Source: Sphaerimonospora mesophila NBRC 14179 = JCM 3151 (lineage in GTDB: Bacteria > Actinomycetota > Actinomycetes > Streptosporangiales > Streptosporangiaceae). Taken from it: 56,134 nucleotides of DNA. The DNA is taken from positions 1 to 56,134 of the forward strand of contig BCRI01000036.1 in assembly GCA_001552515.1 (NCBI GenBank). Reading direction: 5' to 3'. A model generated the notes under the pieces. That model saw nothing but the letters and a program-made list of their open reading frames with translations. It had not been told where the DNA came from and did no database searches. Positions 1 to 8,408 of the stretch are shown piece after piece. The translations under genes and the position numbers were made by a program. Within the stretch, counting starts at the first letter, position 1. Each line of letters starts with the position of its first letter.

Positions 1-1186
1 CGAGCTGGAGCAGCTGCACGGCGAACTCGATGTCCCGCAGCCCGCCAGGACCGAGTTTGATCTGCCGTTCGGCCTCGCCCGCGGGGGCGTGACCGCGCGC
101 GTGGGCCTCCACGCGGCGGCGCATCGCCTGTACGTCCTCGACGAAGCCGTCCCGGGCCGACGCCTGCCAGACCAGCTCGCCGACGGCGGCGACGTACGCG
201 TGGCCGAGTTCCAGGTCGCCCGCGACCGGCCGCGCCTTCAGCAGTGCCTGGAACTCCCAGGTCTTCGCCCAGCGGCGGTAGTAGGTCAGATGGCTGTCGA
301 GCGTACGCACCAGCGGGCCGATCTTGCCCTCCGGGCGCAGGCCGGCGTCCACCTCCCACAGGGCCCCCTCGGCCGTGCTCGCCGAGCAGGCCCGCATCAT
401 GGCCTGGGCGAGCCTGGTGGCGATCCGCAGCGCGTGGGTCTCGTCGACGCCCTCCTCCGGCTCGGCCACGAAGATCACGTCGACGTCGGAGATGTAGTTG
501 AGCTCGCGGGCGCCGCACTTGCCCATGCCGATGACGGCCAGCCGGACGTCGCCGGCGTCCTCGGTCTCGGCGCGGGCGATCGCGAGAGCGGCGTCGAGGG
601 CGGCGCCGGCCAGATCGGCCAGTTCCGCCGTGACCTCGACGATCGACACCTCGCCCATGACGTCCCGCGCGGCGAGCCGCAGCAGCCTGCCGCGGTAGGC
701 GACGCGCAGCGCGTCGAGGGGAGCGGAGGCGGCCTCGACGGCCCGGAGCAGCTCCTCGCGGGGCGGTGCCGTACGGCCGCCGGAACCGGCCAGCCGCCCG
801 ATATCGGCCGGGTGCCGTACGACGTGCTCGGCGAGGGCGGCGCTCAGACCGAACACGCGAAGCAGCCTGCGGCGCAGGCCGGGGTCGGCGCGCAACGCGG
901 CCGGCACGCCGGGGTCGCGGTCCACGAGCCGGCTCAGCGAGGTGAGCGCGAGATCGGGGTCGGCCGCCGCCACGAGGTCGTCGAGCAGTCCGAGTTCGCC
1001 TGCCGTCTCCGGGCCGAGATCGTGCCGCCCAAGACCGCGCCGTCCAATACCGTGCCGCCCATGTCCGTGCAGCCCGAGACCGTGCAGCTCAAGCTCGTGC
1101 AGCAGTCGCTCGGCCCTGGCGCCGTCGGCGAAACCGAGCGCGGCCAGGCGCCCGGCAGTCGTACGGAACCGCGGACCGGCGCTCAC
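1..1186 (-). CDS. glnE: Glutamine synthetase adenylyltransferase GlnE, 5' part only
   Basis: Bifunctional enzyme that adds AMP to, and removes it from, glutamine synthetase I in the nitrogen response. The window cuts the gene at its left edge, so about 395 N-terminal residues of a protein of roughly 1000 are present. Reverse translation shows the nucleotidyltransferase signature GKCGARELNYISDVDVIF, followed later by KLGPGGLRDIEF, both typical of the N-terminal adenylyl-removing half. The GTG at 1186 opens MSAGPRFRTTAGRLAALGFAD, minus its last residue a usual GlnE opening. It lies 15 nt after the stop of the glnA2-type gene on the same strand, the order seen in mycobacteria and Streptomyces, so the two are probably cotranscribed. 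Confidence 0.93.
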   Translation of the reverse strand, partial: MSAGPRFRTTAGRLAALGFADGARAERLLHELELHGLGLHGHGRHGIGRRGLGRHDLGPETAGELGLLDDLVAAADPDLALTSLSRLVDRDPGVPAALRADPGLRRRLLRVFGLSAALAEHVVRHPADIGRLAGSGGRTAPPREELLRAVEAASAPLDALRVAYRGRLLRLAARDVMGEVSIVEVTAELADLAGAALDAALAIARAETEDAGDVRLAVIGMGKCGARELNYISDVDVIFVAEPEEGVDETHALRIATRLAQAMMRACSASTAEGALWEVDAGLRPEGKIGPLVRTLDSHLTYYRRWAKTWEFQALLKARPVAGDLELGHAYVAAVGELVWQASARDGFVEDVQAMRRRVEAHARGHAPAGEAERQIKLGPGGLRDIEFAVQLLQL

Positions 1187-1201
1187 CTCGACGCGCCCAC
1201 C

Positions 1202-2563
1202 TCAGAGGACGGGCAGATAGCGGTCGAGCTCGAACTGGGTGACCCTGCGGCGGTACTCCCGCCACTCGGCCCGCTTGTTGCGCAGGAAGTAGTCGAAGAC
1301 GTGCTCCCCCAGTGTCTCGGCGACCAGTTCGCTGCGCTCCATCGTCGAGATCGCCTCGTCGAGCGACTGCGGCAGCGGCTGGATGCCGAGGGCGCGGCGC
1401 TCCCGGCTGGTCAGCGCCCACACGTCGTCCTCGGCCTCGGGCGGCATCTCGTAGCCCTCCTCGATGCCCTTCAGCCCGGCCGCGAGGACCAGCGCGAAGG
1501 CCAGATAGGGGTTGCACGAGGAGTCCAGCGAGCGGAACTCGACCCGGGTCGAGGCGCCCTTGTGCGGTTTGTACATCGGCACCCGGACGAGCGCGGACCT
1601 GTTGTTGTGGCCCCAGCAGATGTAGGAGGGGGCCTCGCCGCCCGCTCCGGCGATCGCCTCGGCGCCGCCCCACAGCCGCTTGTAGGAGTTGATCCACTGG
1701 TTGCACACGGCGGTGATCTCGGCGGCGTGCTTCAGCAGCCCGGCGATGAACGACCTGCCGGTCTTGGAGAGCTGGTAGTCCGCGCCCGCCTCGTGGAAGG
1801 CGTTGCGGTCGCCCTCGAACAGCGACATGTGGGTGTGCATGCCAGAGCCGGGATATTCGGTGAACGGCTTGGGCATGAACGACGCCCAGATGCCCTGCTC
1901 CAGCGCGACCTCCTTCATGACCAGGCGGAAGGTCATGATGTTGTCGGCCGTGGTCAGCGCGTCGGCGTAGCGCAGGTCGATCTCCTGCTGACCGGGAGCG
2001 CCCTCGTGGTGGCTGTACTCCACGGAGATGCCCATCGACTCCAGCATCATGATCGCCTGGCGGCGGAAGTCGTGGCCCGCGCTGTGCGGGGTGTGGTCGA
2101 AGTAGCCGCCGTCGTCGATCGGCTCCGGCCGCTCGCCCTTCTCCGGTCTGCCGTGCAGCAGGAAGAACTCGATCTCGGGATGGGTGTAGAAGGTGAAGCC
2201 CATGTCGGCCGCCTTGGCCAGCGCCCGCTTGAGCACCCATCGCGGGTCGGCGTGGGACGGCGACCCGTCCGGCAGGAGGATGTCGCAGAACATGCGGGCC
2301 GCGCCCGGGTTCTCACTGCGCCACGGCAGGATCTGGAAGGTCGACGGATCGGGTTTGGCCAGCATGTCCGACTCGTACACCCGGGAGAAGCCTTCGATGG
2401 CGGACCCGTCGAACCCGATGCCCTCGGAGAAGGCGCCCTCCAGCTCGGCCGGCGCTATCGCCACGGACTTGAGGAAGCCGAGCACGTCGGTGAACCACAG
2501 CCGGATGAACCGGATGTCCCGCTCTTCGAGCGTGCGGAGGACGAATTCCTGCTGGCGGTCCAA
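1202..2563 (-). CDS. glnA2: Glutamine synthetase family protein, GlnA2 type
   Basis: 453 residues of the glutamine synthetase I fold, ATP-dependent ligation of an amine to glutamate. The opening MDRQQEFVLRTLEERDIRF, the position beside glnE and the length match actinobacterial GlnA2. The Streptomyces coelicolor GlnA2 is reported to act as a gamma-glutamylpolyamine synthetase, so ammonia may not be the main substrate. Active-site motifs visible include GFDGSAIEGF (50-59), HPEIEFF (128-134) and GSGMHTHMS (239-247). At the place of the adenylylated tyrosine of classical GSI (NLYDLP) this protein reads DVWALT, with Trp382. The start is a TTG at 2563 preceded by GAGAGG. Confidence 0.93.
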   Translation of the reverse strand: MDRQQEFVLRTLEERDIRFIRLWFTDVLGFLKSVAIAPAELEGAFSEGIGFDGSAIEGFSRVYESDMLAKPDPSTFQILPWRSENPGAARMFCDILLPDGSPSHADPRWVLKRALAKAADMGFTFYTHPEIEFFLLHGRPEKGERPEPIDDGGYFDHTPHSAGHDFRRQAIMMLESMGISVEYSHHEGAPGQQEIDLRYADALTTADNIMTFRLVMKEVALEQGIWASFMPKPFTEYPGSGMHTHMSLFEGDRNAFHEAGADYQLSKTGRSFIAGLLKHAAEITAVCNQWINSYKRLWGGAEAIAGAGGEAPSYICWGHNNRSALVRVPMYKPHKGASTRVEFRSLDSSCNPYLAFALVLAAGLKGIEEGYEMPPEAEDDVWALTSRERRALGIQPLPQSLDEAISTMERSELVAETLGEHVFDYFLRNKRAEWREYRRRVTQFELDRYLPVL

Positions 2564-2629
2564 GACGTACCTCTCGGAAAATCATCGGAAACTCACACGT
2601 CAGGTCACCTACCAGTGTGCCTGCCGCGT

Positions 2630-2645
2630 GTTTCGCGCGGGTTAC
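2630..2645 (-). promoter_or_regulatory. Candidate GlnR box upstream of glnA2
   Basis: On the minus strand the sequence reads GTAAC, six bases, GAAAC, an exact match to the gTnAc-n6-GaAAc half-site pair known for the actinobacterial nitrogen regulator GlnR. It lies 67 nt upstream of the glnA2 TTG start. Only one full pair is visible and GlnR control of glnA2 differs between genera, so this is a motif match only. Confidence 0.4.
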
Positions 2646-2736
2646 GAAGCCCTCCTCGATACGCCGCCGGTCGAACAGCGGTACGGCGGCGTGCATTGCG
2701 TGGGATGCAACGCTCCAGTGCATAATCCATCCCACT

Positions 2737-4800
2737 ATGGACGAGAATCCGCCGGTCTTCCCCGCGCGCGTGGTCGCGTGGGTGATGGCCGCGGTGGCGC
2801 TGGTGCTGACGGTCGTGGGGATCGGCGTCCAGCTCCGGATCCCCGCCGAGTGGCAGCCCAGGCCGCCGCTGACGCCGGATTTCGGCGCCGCGCTCACATT
2901 CCCGATCACCGGGGCGTTCCTGGTCTCCCAGCGGCCGAGGTTCCGTACGGCGTGGCTGATCTGCGTCGGCGGCCTGCTGGCGTCGGGGAACGTGGCCTTC
3001 ACCGCGCTCACGTTCCACTGGGCCGCGCAGGACGACATGGGGGCCGCCGTCGCCGCCCGGGCGGTCCAGCTCGTGTGCCGGGCCGTGGCCGGCCTGCTGC
3101 TGGCCATCATGGTCCCGCTCTGCTCGCCCACCGGCCGGCTGCCCTCGCGCCGCTGGATCCCCCTCGTCGCGCTGAGCATCGCGGTCACCATGGCCGAGGC
3201 CGGGCTCGGTCTGCTGCGGCCCGACCCCGACCCCGGCCGGTACCCATGGCCGAAGGTGATCCACAACCCGCTGGGGGTCGATGGGCTCCTCCCCTACTAC
3301 TCGACGGCCCGGCTGACCCTGCAGTATGTCCTTCAGTTCTGTGTGGTCGCCGCCCTCGCCTCGCTCGCGCTGCGGCTGCGCCACGCCGACCCGGTCACGC
3401 GGCGGCAGATCGCCTGGCCCCTCACCGTCTTCGCCGGATATGCCGTGCTCTATCTGCTGGGCCCGGATTGGTGGATCCCGGCGGCGCTGTGGACGGGGCT
3501 GATCCCGTTCGCGATCATGTTCGCCGTGCTGCGCCATCGGCTGTACGGCATCGACACGGTGATCAGCCGTACCTTCATCGCCGCCGGGCTGCTGACCATG
3601 ATCAGCGCGGTCTACTTCGGGGTGGGCGCCCTGTCCGGCCTCGTGGTCTCCGGCTACCACCAGGTGGCGGGGCTCGCCGCTGCGCTGTTCGCCGGCGCGT
3701 TCTTCCAGCCGCTGCGCCGCGCCCTGCAGCGCACGATGGACCGCGCGTTGTACGGCAGGGTGGGCGATCCGGCCCTGCTCGCCGAACGGCTGACGCAGGA
3801 GGTGCGGCGGGCCGACCCGGGCGACGCGCTGTCCGCCGTGGTCATGGTGGTGCGCGACGGTCTGGCCGTCGACGGCGTGGCGGTCGAGATCCCGGACGGG
3901 CGGCCCCGATACGTCGAATGCGGCCGGCTCGGTCCGGACGCCAGGCCGATCCCGCTCGTCTGGCACGGCGAGCCGGTGGGGCGCCTGCTGATCGGCAGTC
4001 CGGGCACGCACCGGTTCGCCGCCGCGCACGACGAACGGGTGATCGCCACCCTGCTCCCCCACGTGGCCGACGTGGCCCACGCCGTACGGATGACGGCCGA
4101 CCTGCAGCGGTCGCGTGAGCGGATCCTCGCCGCCCGGGAGGAGGAGCGGCGACGGCTGCGCCGCGACCTGCACGACGGGCTCGGACAGACCCTCGGCGCG
4201 ATGGCCATGACGCTCAACATGGCCAGGATGCGCCTCACCAGCTCGCCTTCCGCCGCCGACGGTCTGCTGCGGGATCTGCGGGCCGGCATGGACGCGGTCG
4301 CCGGCGACATCAGGGAGCTGGTGTACGGCCTGCGGCCGCCGGCCCTCGACGACCTCGGCCTGGCGGGAGCCGTACGCGCCCTGGCCGAGGAGACGCTCCC
4401 GGCCGGGCGGTCCGGGACCGCGCGCGTCGAGGTGCGGGTCGGCGACGAGATGGCCGGGCTGCCTGCCGCCGTGGAGGTCGCCGTCTATCGCATCGTGCAG
4501 GAGGCGCTGAACAACATCCGCAGGCACGCGCGGGCCGCCCGGGTGACGATCACGGCGGAACGGCGCGGACCGGACGGTGCCCACGGCGGCGACGACCCCG
4601 ACGGCGCCGACGCCGTGGGGGTGGGCGAGCTGCGCGTCCGGATCGCCGACGACGGCGTCGGCCTGCCGCACCATGTGCGCGCCGGCGTCGGCCTGTCGTC
4701 GATGCGGGAACGGGCCGCCGAGCTCGGCGGCAGCTGTGTGGTGAGCTCCCCCGACACCGGCGGCACGGTCGTGGAGGCCCGCTTTCCACTGGCCGTCTGA
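2737..4800 (+). CDS. NarL-type membrane sensor histidine kinase
   Basis: 687 residues. The first about 350 hold several hydrophobic segments, then a GAF-like stretch, the HisKA_3 helix with the phospho-acceptor His479 in LRRDLHDGLGQT, and a C-terminal HATPase with YRIVQEALNNIRRHA, ADDGVG and GVGLSSMRERA. It should phosphorylate the receiver of the next gene, 53 nt downstream. The ATG at 2737 has no Shine-Dalgarno; an extended -10-like TGCATAAT ends 10 nt before it, with TTGCGT 19 nt further up, so translation may start near the 5' end of the mRNA. An in-frame upstream start at 2617 would run through the promoter and was not used. Confidence 0.9.
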   Translation: MDENPPVFPARVVAWVMAAVALVLTVVGIGVQLRIPAEWQPRPPLTPDFGAALTFPITGAFLVSQRPRFRTAWLICVGGLLASGNVAFTALTFHWAAQDDMGAAVAARAVQLVCRAVAGLLLAIMVPLCSPTGRLPSRRWIPLVALSIAVTMAEAGLGLLRPDPDPGRYPWPKVIHNPLGVDGLLPYYSTARLTLQYVLQFCVVAALASLALRLRHADPVTRRQIAWPLTVFAGYAVLYLLGPDWWIPAALWTGLIPFAIMFAVLRHRLYGIDTVISRTFIAAGLLTMISAVYFGVGALSGLVVSGYHQVAGLAAALFAGAFFQPLRRALQRTMDRALYGRVGDPALLAERLTQEVRRADPGDALSAVVMVVRDGLAVDGVAVEIPDGRPRYVECGRLGPDARPIPLVWHGEPVGRLLIGSPGTHRFAAAHDERVIATLLPHVADVAHAVRMTADLQRSRERILAAREEERRRLRRDLHDGLGQTLGAMAMTLNMARMRLTSSPSAADGLLRDLRAGMDAVAGDIRELVYGLRPPALDDLGLAGAVRALAEETLPAGRSGTARVEVRVGDEMAGLPAAVEVAVYRIVQEALNNIRRHARAARVTITAERRGPDGAHGGDDPDGADAVGVGELRVRIADDGVGLPHHVRAGVGLSSMRERAAELGGSCVVSSPDTGGTVVEARFPLAV

Positions 4801-4853
4801 CGCCGGGACATGGGCCGCGTCGCAGCGGAACGAGCCGTACGCTTACCCGTGCA

Positions 4854-6374
4854 ATGGTGATATTTCGTGCTCTCGGGCCTCTTGAGGTGATCGCCGAGGG
4901 CGAGACGCTCGATCTGGGCGGACTGCGACAGCAGACCGTGCTCGCCCGGCTGCTCGTGGCCGGGGGGCGCGCGGTGCCGGTCGGCACGCTGATCGCGGAC
5001 CTGTGGCCGGGAGAACCGCCGGCCCAGGCCCTGTCGACCATCCAGGGCTACGTGTCCCGCCTCAGGCGGGCGCTGGAGCCGCATCGGGCGCCGCGCCAGG
5101 AGGCCGGCGTGCTGGTGTCGGCCCCGCCGGGGTACGCGCTGCGGGCCAGGCCGGAGGACGTCGACTGCTGGTGGTTCGAGAAGCTGGTGAAAGGCGACCA
5201 CGGCGACGATCCGGCCGGGACGCTCGAACGGATGGAGAGCGCGCTCGGCCTGTGGCGCGGGCCGGCGCTCGCCGAGTTCGAGGACCTGCCGTGGGCGCGG
5301 GCGGAGGCGCAGCGTCTCGACGAGCTCCGCCTCCTCGCGGTGGAACGGCGTGGCGAGGCCGCCGTACGGCTCGGCCGTACCGGTCCGCTCATCGCCGACC
5401 TGGAGGCCCACGCCTCGGCGCACCCGCTCAGGGAGGAGGCCTGGCGCCTGCTCGCCCTCGCGCTCTACCGGGCCGGGCGACGGGGGGACGCGCTCGGCGC
5501 GCTCCAGCGGGCCAGGGAGGTCCTGCGCGACGAGCTGGGTCTGGATCCCGGGCCGACGCTCCAGCGGCTCCAGCAGGACATCCTGGCCCAGGCGCCGCAT
5601 CTCGACGGCGACCCCGCCGCTGCCGCGCGTCCGGGCGCCGCACCGCATCAGAGCCCCGCGGCGCCTCCGGCCTCCGCTCCGGCTCCGGCTCCGGCGCCGT
5701 CCGCGGAGCCGGAGGCGGGCCCGCGGCTGCGGGTGCTGATCGCCGACGACCAGGCGCTGATCAGGACCGGCCTGAAAGTGGTCCTCGCGAGCGAGCCCGG
5801 CCTGGAGCTCGCGGGCGAGGCCGAGAACGGCGAGCAGGCGATCGCGCTGACCATGGCGACCCAGCCGGACGTGGTGCTCATGGACATCCAGATGCCGCGC
5901 CTCGACGGCCTGGCCGCGGCCCGCCGGATCCTCGCCTCGGGGGTGCCGACCAAGGTGATCATGATGACCACGTTCGGCACCGGCGAGAACCTCTACGCGG
6001 CGCTGCGGGCCGGTGTGAGCGGTTTCATCCTGAAGACGTCGCCCCCGGAGCAGCTCATCGCCGCGATCCGCGTGGCCGTGGCCGGGGACGCGCTGCTGGA
6101 CCCCGCCGTCACCACGCACGTCATCGCCGCCTTCGCCGGGCGCGGCGACCTGGGCGCGCCCTGGGGCCTCTCGGACTCCGACGTCGACCTGATCAAACTG
6201 GTCGCCCGGGGCTTCACCAATCGGCAGATCGCGATGACACTGGGCGTGCCGGAGCAGGAGATAGCCGACGAGATCATGGGCCTGCTGCGGCGGCTGGAGC
6301 TGGTCGACCGGGCGCAACTCGTGGTCCTCGCCTACGAGAAGGGCCTCGTCAGCCCCGGCACTACCGGCACCTGA
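4854..6374 (+). CDS. SARP regulator fused to a NarL-type response regulator
   Basis: 506 residues with two regulator modules. Residues 1-95 are an OmpR-like SARP winged helix (ALGPLEV, GGLRQQTVLARLL) and 100-250 the bacterial transcriptional activation domain. An Ala/Pro linker (252-290) leads to a receiver (292-410) with IADDQ, the phospho-Asp344 in VVLMDIQMPRLDG and Lys394. Residues 439-500 are a LuxR-type helix-turn-helix whose recognition helix is eroded: IADEIMGLLRRL stands where the ordinary regulator at 38868-39527 reads VKTHVARVLMKL. The kinase just upstream is the obvious partner, so phosphorylation may gate the SARP half. Start is ATG 4854; GTG 4857 is the alternative. No Shine-Dalgarno is visible. 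Confidence 0.9.
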   Translation: MVIFRALGPLEVIAEGETLDLGGLRQQTVLARLLVAGGRAVPVGTLIADLWPGEPPAQALSTIQGYVSRLRRALEPHRAPRQEAGVLVSAPPGYALRARPEDVDCWWFEKLVKGDHGDDPAGTLERMESALGLWRGPALAEFEDLPWARAEAQRLDELRLLAVERRGEAAVRLGRTGPLIADLEAHASAHPLREEAWRLLALALYRAGRRGDALGALQRAREVLRDELGLDPGPTLQRLQQDILAQAPHLDGDPAAAARPGAAPHQSPAAPPASAPAPAPAPSAEPEAGPRLRVLIADDQALIRTGLKVVLASEPGLELAGEAENGEQAIALTMATQPDVVLMDIQMPRLDGLAAARRILASGVPTKVIMMTTFGTGENLYAALRAGVSGFILKTSPPEQLIAAIRVAVAGDALLDPAVTTHVIAAFAGRGDLGAPWGLSDSDVDLIKLVARGFTNRQIAMTLGVPEQEIADEIMGLLRRLELVDRAQLVVLAYEKGLVSPGTTGT

Positions 6375-6392
6375 GCGGGACTTATCGTCTCT

Positions 6393-6428
6393 TTGACGAC
6401 AATAATTCGGACGACCTAGGGTGGATTC
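6393..6428 (+). promoter_or_regulatory. nadE promoter, leaderless type
   Basis: TTGACG (6393-6398), an 18-bp spacer and TAGGGT (6417-6422) end six bases before the GTG of nadE. With that spacing the transcript would begin at or next to the start codon. It is the best -35/-10 pair seen in the window. Confidence 0.6.
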
Positions 6429-8165
6429 GTGGCTCAACTTCGCATCGCGCTCGCCCAGACCAATCCCGTCGTCGGCGACATCACCGGCAACACGGACAAG
6501 CTCGTCGAATGGACCCGGCGGGCCGCCGATCGCGACGCCCACCTGGTCGTCTTCCCCGAGCTGTTCCTGACCGGCTATCCCGCCGAGGACCTGGTGCTGC
6601 GCTCGTCGTTCGTCGAGGCGTCGCTGTCGGCGCTGTCCGCGGTCGCGGCCCGCCTGGCGGCCGACGGGCTCGGCGGCCTGCCGGTGGTCGTCGGCTACCT
6701 CGACCGGACCGGCGCCGGGGGCAGGCCGCTCAACGCCGCCGGCGTCCTGTACGAGGGCGAGGTGGCGATGCGGTCGGCCAAGCACCACCTGCCGAACTAC
6801 GGCGTGTTCGACGAGCACCGCTACTTCGCGCGCGGCAACCGGTTACCGATCTTCCGGCTGCACGGGGTCGACGTGGCGATCGCGATCTGCGAGGACCTGT
6901 GGCAGGAGGGCGGCCCGGTCTCGGTCGTCGCCGAGGCCGGCGCGGGGCTGCTCGTGGTGCCGAACGGCTCGCCGTACGAGACGGACAAGGACGACGCGCG
7001 GCTGGAGCTGTGCGCGCGGCGGGCCAGGGAGGCGGGCTGCGCGCTCGCGTACGTGAACATGGTCGGCGGCCAGGACGAACTGGTCTTCGACGGCGACTCG
7101 CTGATCGTGGACGCCGCCGGCGAGCTGATCTCCCGCGCCCGGCGGTTCGAGGAGGAGCTGCTGGTCACCGACCTCGAACTGCCCGGCGGCACGGCCGAGC
7201 CCGGCGATCTGCCGATCGGTCTGCACGACGGCAGCGAGATCACCGTCCGGCGGCGGGTGCTGTCGGCCGCGCCGGTGGAACCGTACCGGCCGGAGCCGCC
7301 GGTGATCGCCGAGCGGCTGGACGACCTGGCCGAGATCTACCAGGCGCTCGTCCTCGGGGTGCGCGACTACGTCGCCAAGAACGGCTTCCGCTCGGTCATC
7401 CTCGGGCTGTCCGGCGGCATCGACTCCGCGCTGACCGCGACGATCGCGGCCGACGCGATCGGGCCCTCCCGGGTCCACGCGGTGCTGATGCCGTCGCGCT
7501 ACTCCTCCGACCACTCGATCACCGACGCCGAGGAGCTCGTACGCCGCCAGGGGCTGAACGCACGCGTCGTGCCGATCGCCGACATCGTCACGGCCTTCGA
7601 GAAGGAGATCGAGCTGAGCGGCCTGTCCGCCGAGAACCTCCAGGCCCGGGTGCGCGGAATGCTGCTGATGAGCCTGTCCAACGAGCACGGGCACCTGGTG
7701 CTGACGACCGGCAACAAGAGCGAGCTGGCCACCGGCTACTCCACGCTGTACGGCGACTCGGCCGGCGGCTTCGCGCCGATCAAGGATGTGCTCAAGAGCC
7801 TGGTCTGGAAGCTGGCCGAGTGGCGCAACGCACAGCCGGGCGACCCGCCGATCCCGGAGAACTCGATCACCAAGGAGCCGAGCGCCGAGCTGCGGCCCGA
7901 CCAGCTCGACACCGACTCGCTGCCGCCGTACGACGTGCTCGACCCGCTGCTGCGCGACTACGTGGAGCGGGACATGGGCCGCGACGAGCTGGTCGCGGCC
8001 GGCCACGACCCCGGGCTGGTGACGCGCATCCTCCGGCTGGTCGACCTGGCCGAGTACAAGCGCCGCCAGTACCCGCCGGGCCCCAAGATCACCTCGAAGA
8101 ACTTCGGCCGGGACCGCCGCCTGCCCATCACCAACCGGTGGCGCGACACCCATCCCCCGGCGTGA
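6429..8165 (+). CDS. nadE: Glutamine-dependent NAD+ synthetase
   Basis: 578 residues; makes NAD+ from deamido-NAD+, ATP and glutamine, the last step of NAD synthesis in the cytosol. The N-terminal nitrilase-fold glutaminase has its Glu-Lys-Cys triad: Glu44 (FPELFLTGYP), Lys118 (KHHLPNYGVFDEHRYF) and Cys154 (AICEDLW). The C-terminal synthetase has the ATP-binding SGGIDS at 328-333 and TTGNKSELATGYSTLYGD. The GTG at 6429 fits the family start MAQLRIALAQ. A TTA leucine codon lies in the RGNRLPIF segment. The TGA stop falls inside the first unit of the repeat array that follows. Confidence 0.96.
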   Translation: MAQLRIALAQTNPVVGDITGNTDKLVEWTRRAADRDAHLVVFPELFLTGYPAEDLVLRSSFVEASLSALSAVAARLAADGLGGLPVVVGYLDRTGAGGRPLNAAGVLYEGEVAMRSAKHHLPNYGVFDEHRYFARGNRLPIFRLHGVDVAIAICEDLWQEGGPVSVVAEAGAGLLVVPNGSPYETDKDDARLELCARRAREAGCALAYVNMVGGQDELVFDGDSLIVDAAGELISRARRFEEELLVTDLELPGGTAEPGDLPIGLHDGSEITVRRRVLSAAPVEPYRPEPPVIAERLDDLAEIYQALVLGVRDYVAKNGFRSVILGLSGGIDSALTATIAADAIGPSRVHAVLMPSRYSSDHSITDAEELVRRQGLNARVVPIADIVTAFEKEIELSGLSAENLQARVRGMLLMSLSNEHGHLVLTTGNKSELATGYSTLYGDSAGGFAPIKDVLKSLVWKLAEWRNAQPGDPPIPENSITKEPSAELRPDQLDTDSLPPYDVLDPLLRDYVERDMGRDELVAAGHDPGLVTRILRLVDLAEYKRRQYPPGPKITSKNFGRDRRLPITNRWRDTHPPA

Positions 8166-8408
8166 TCTTGTAATTTCTCGCAGGCTTGCCCTGTGACCTG
8201 CGCATACGACGTTCGTGATCTTGCAGATTCTCGCACGAACCCGCAACGACCCGGGAGAACACCTTTCGTGATCTTGCAGCATGTCGAGCAGTGCAAGATC
8301 ACGAACCGTTTCACCGCAGGTCAGAGCCGTACTTCGCGAGAAAGTGCAAGATCACCCGAGGTGTTCAGCCAGGTCAGCGCCTATATGTGCGAGTAATTGC
8401 AAGATCAC
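8162..8408. repeat. Symmetric 3+3 repeat array, copy 1 (247 bp, 53-bp period)
   Basis: Three direct copies of a 21-bp sequence (consensus GTGATCTTGCA then nTTTCTCGCA) start at 8162, 8215 and 8268. Three inverted copies end at 8302, 8355 and 8408. Every step is exactly 53 bp. The third direct and first inverted copies overlap, so the 35-bp centre is a hairpin with a 12-bp perfect stem CGTGATCTTGCA. Full units carry a second motif, CTGACCTGCG, ten bases after the first; the rest is variable. The first GTGATC supplies the TGA of nadE and the last supplies the TGA of the tetR gene on the other strand. The same element recurs at 32275-32521. Confidence 0.9.

Noticed and set aside
89-2725. 878-codon plus-strand open frame
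   Set aside because: It is antisense to glnE and glnA2, with Arg/Gly/Pro-rich composition typical of GC-driven shadow frames. The same applies to 5003-8173, 9091-10746, 14041-17616, 28944-31883 and 35314-38061.
8162-8408. CRISPR array
   Set aside because: Repeat and spacer sizes look similar, but orientation flips at the centre, spacers share an internal motif, only two full units lie on each side, and there are no cas genes. The second array has the same fixed length.
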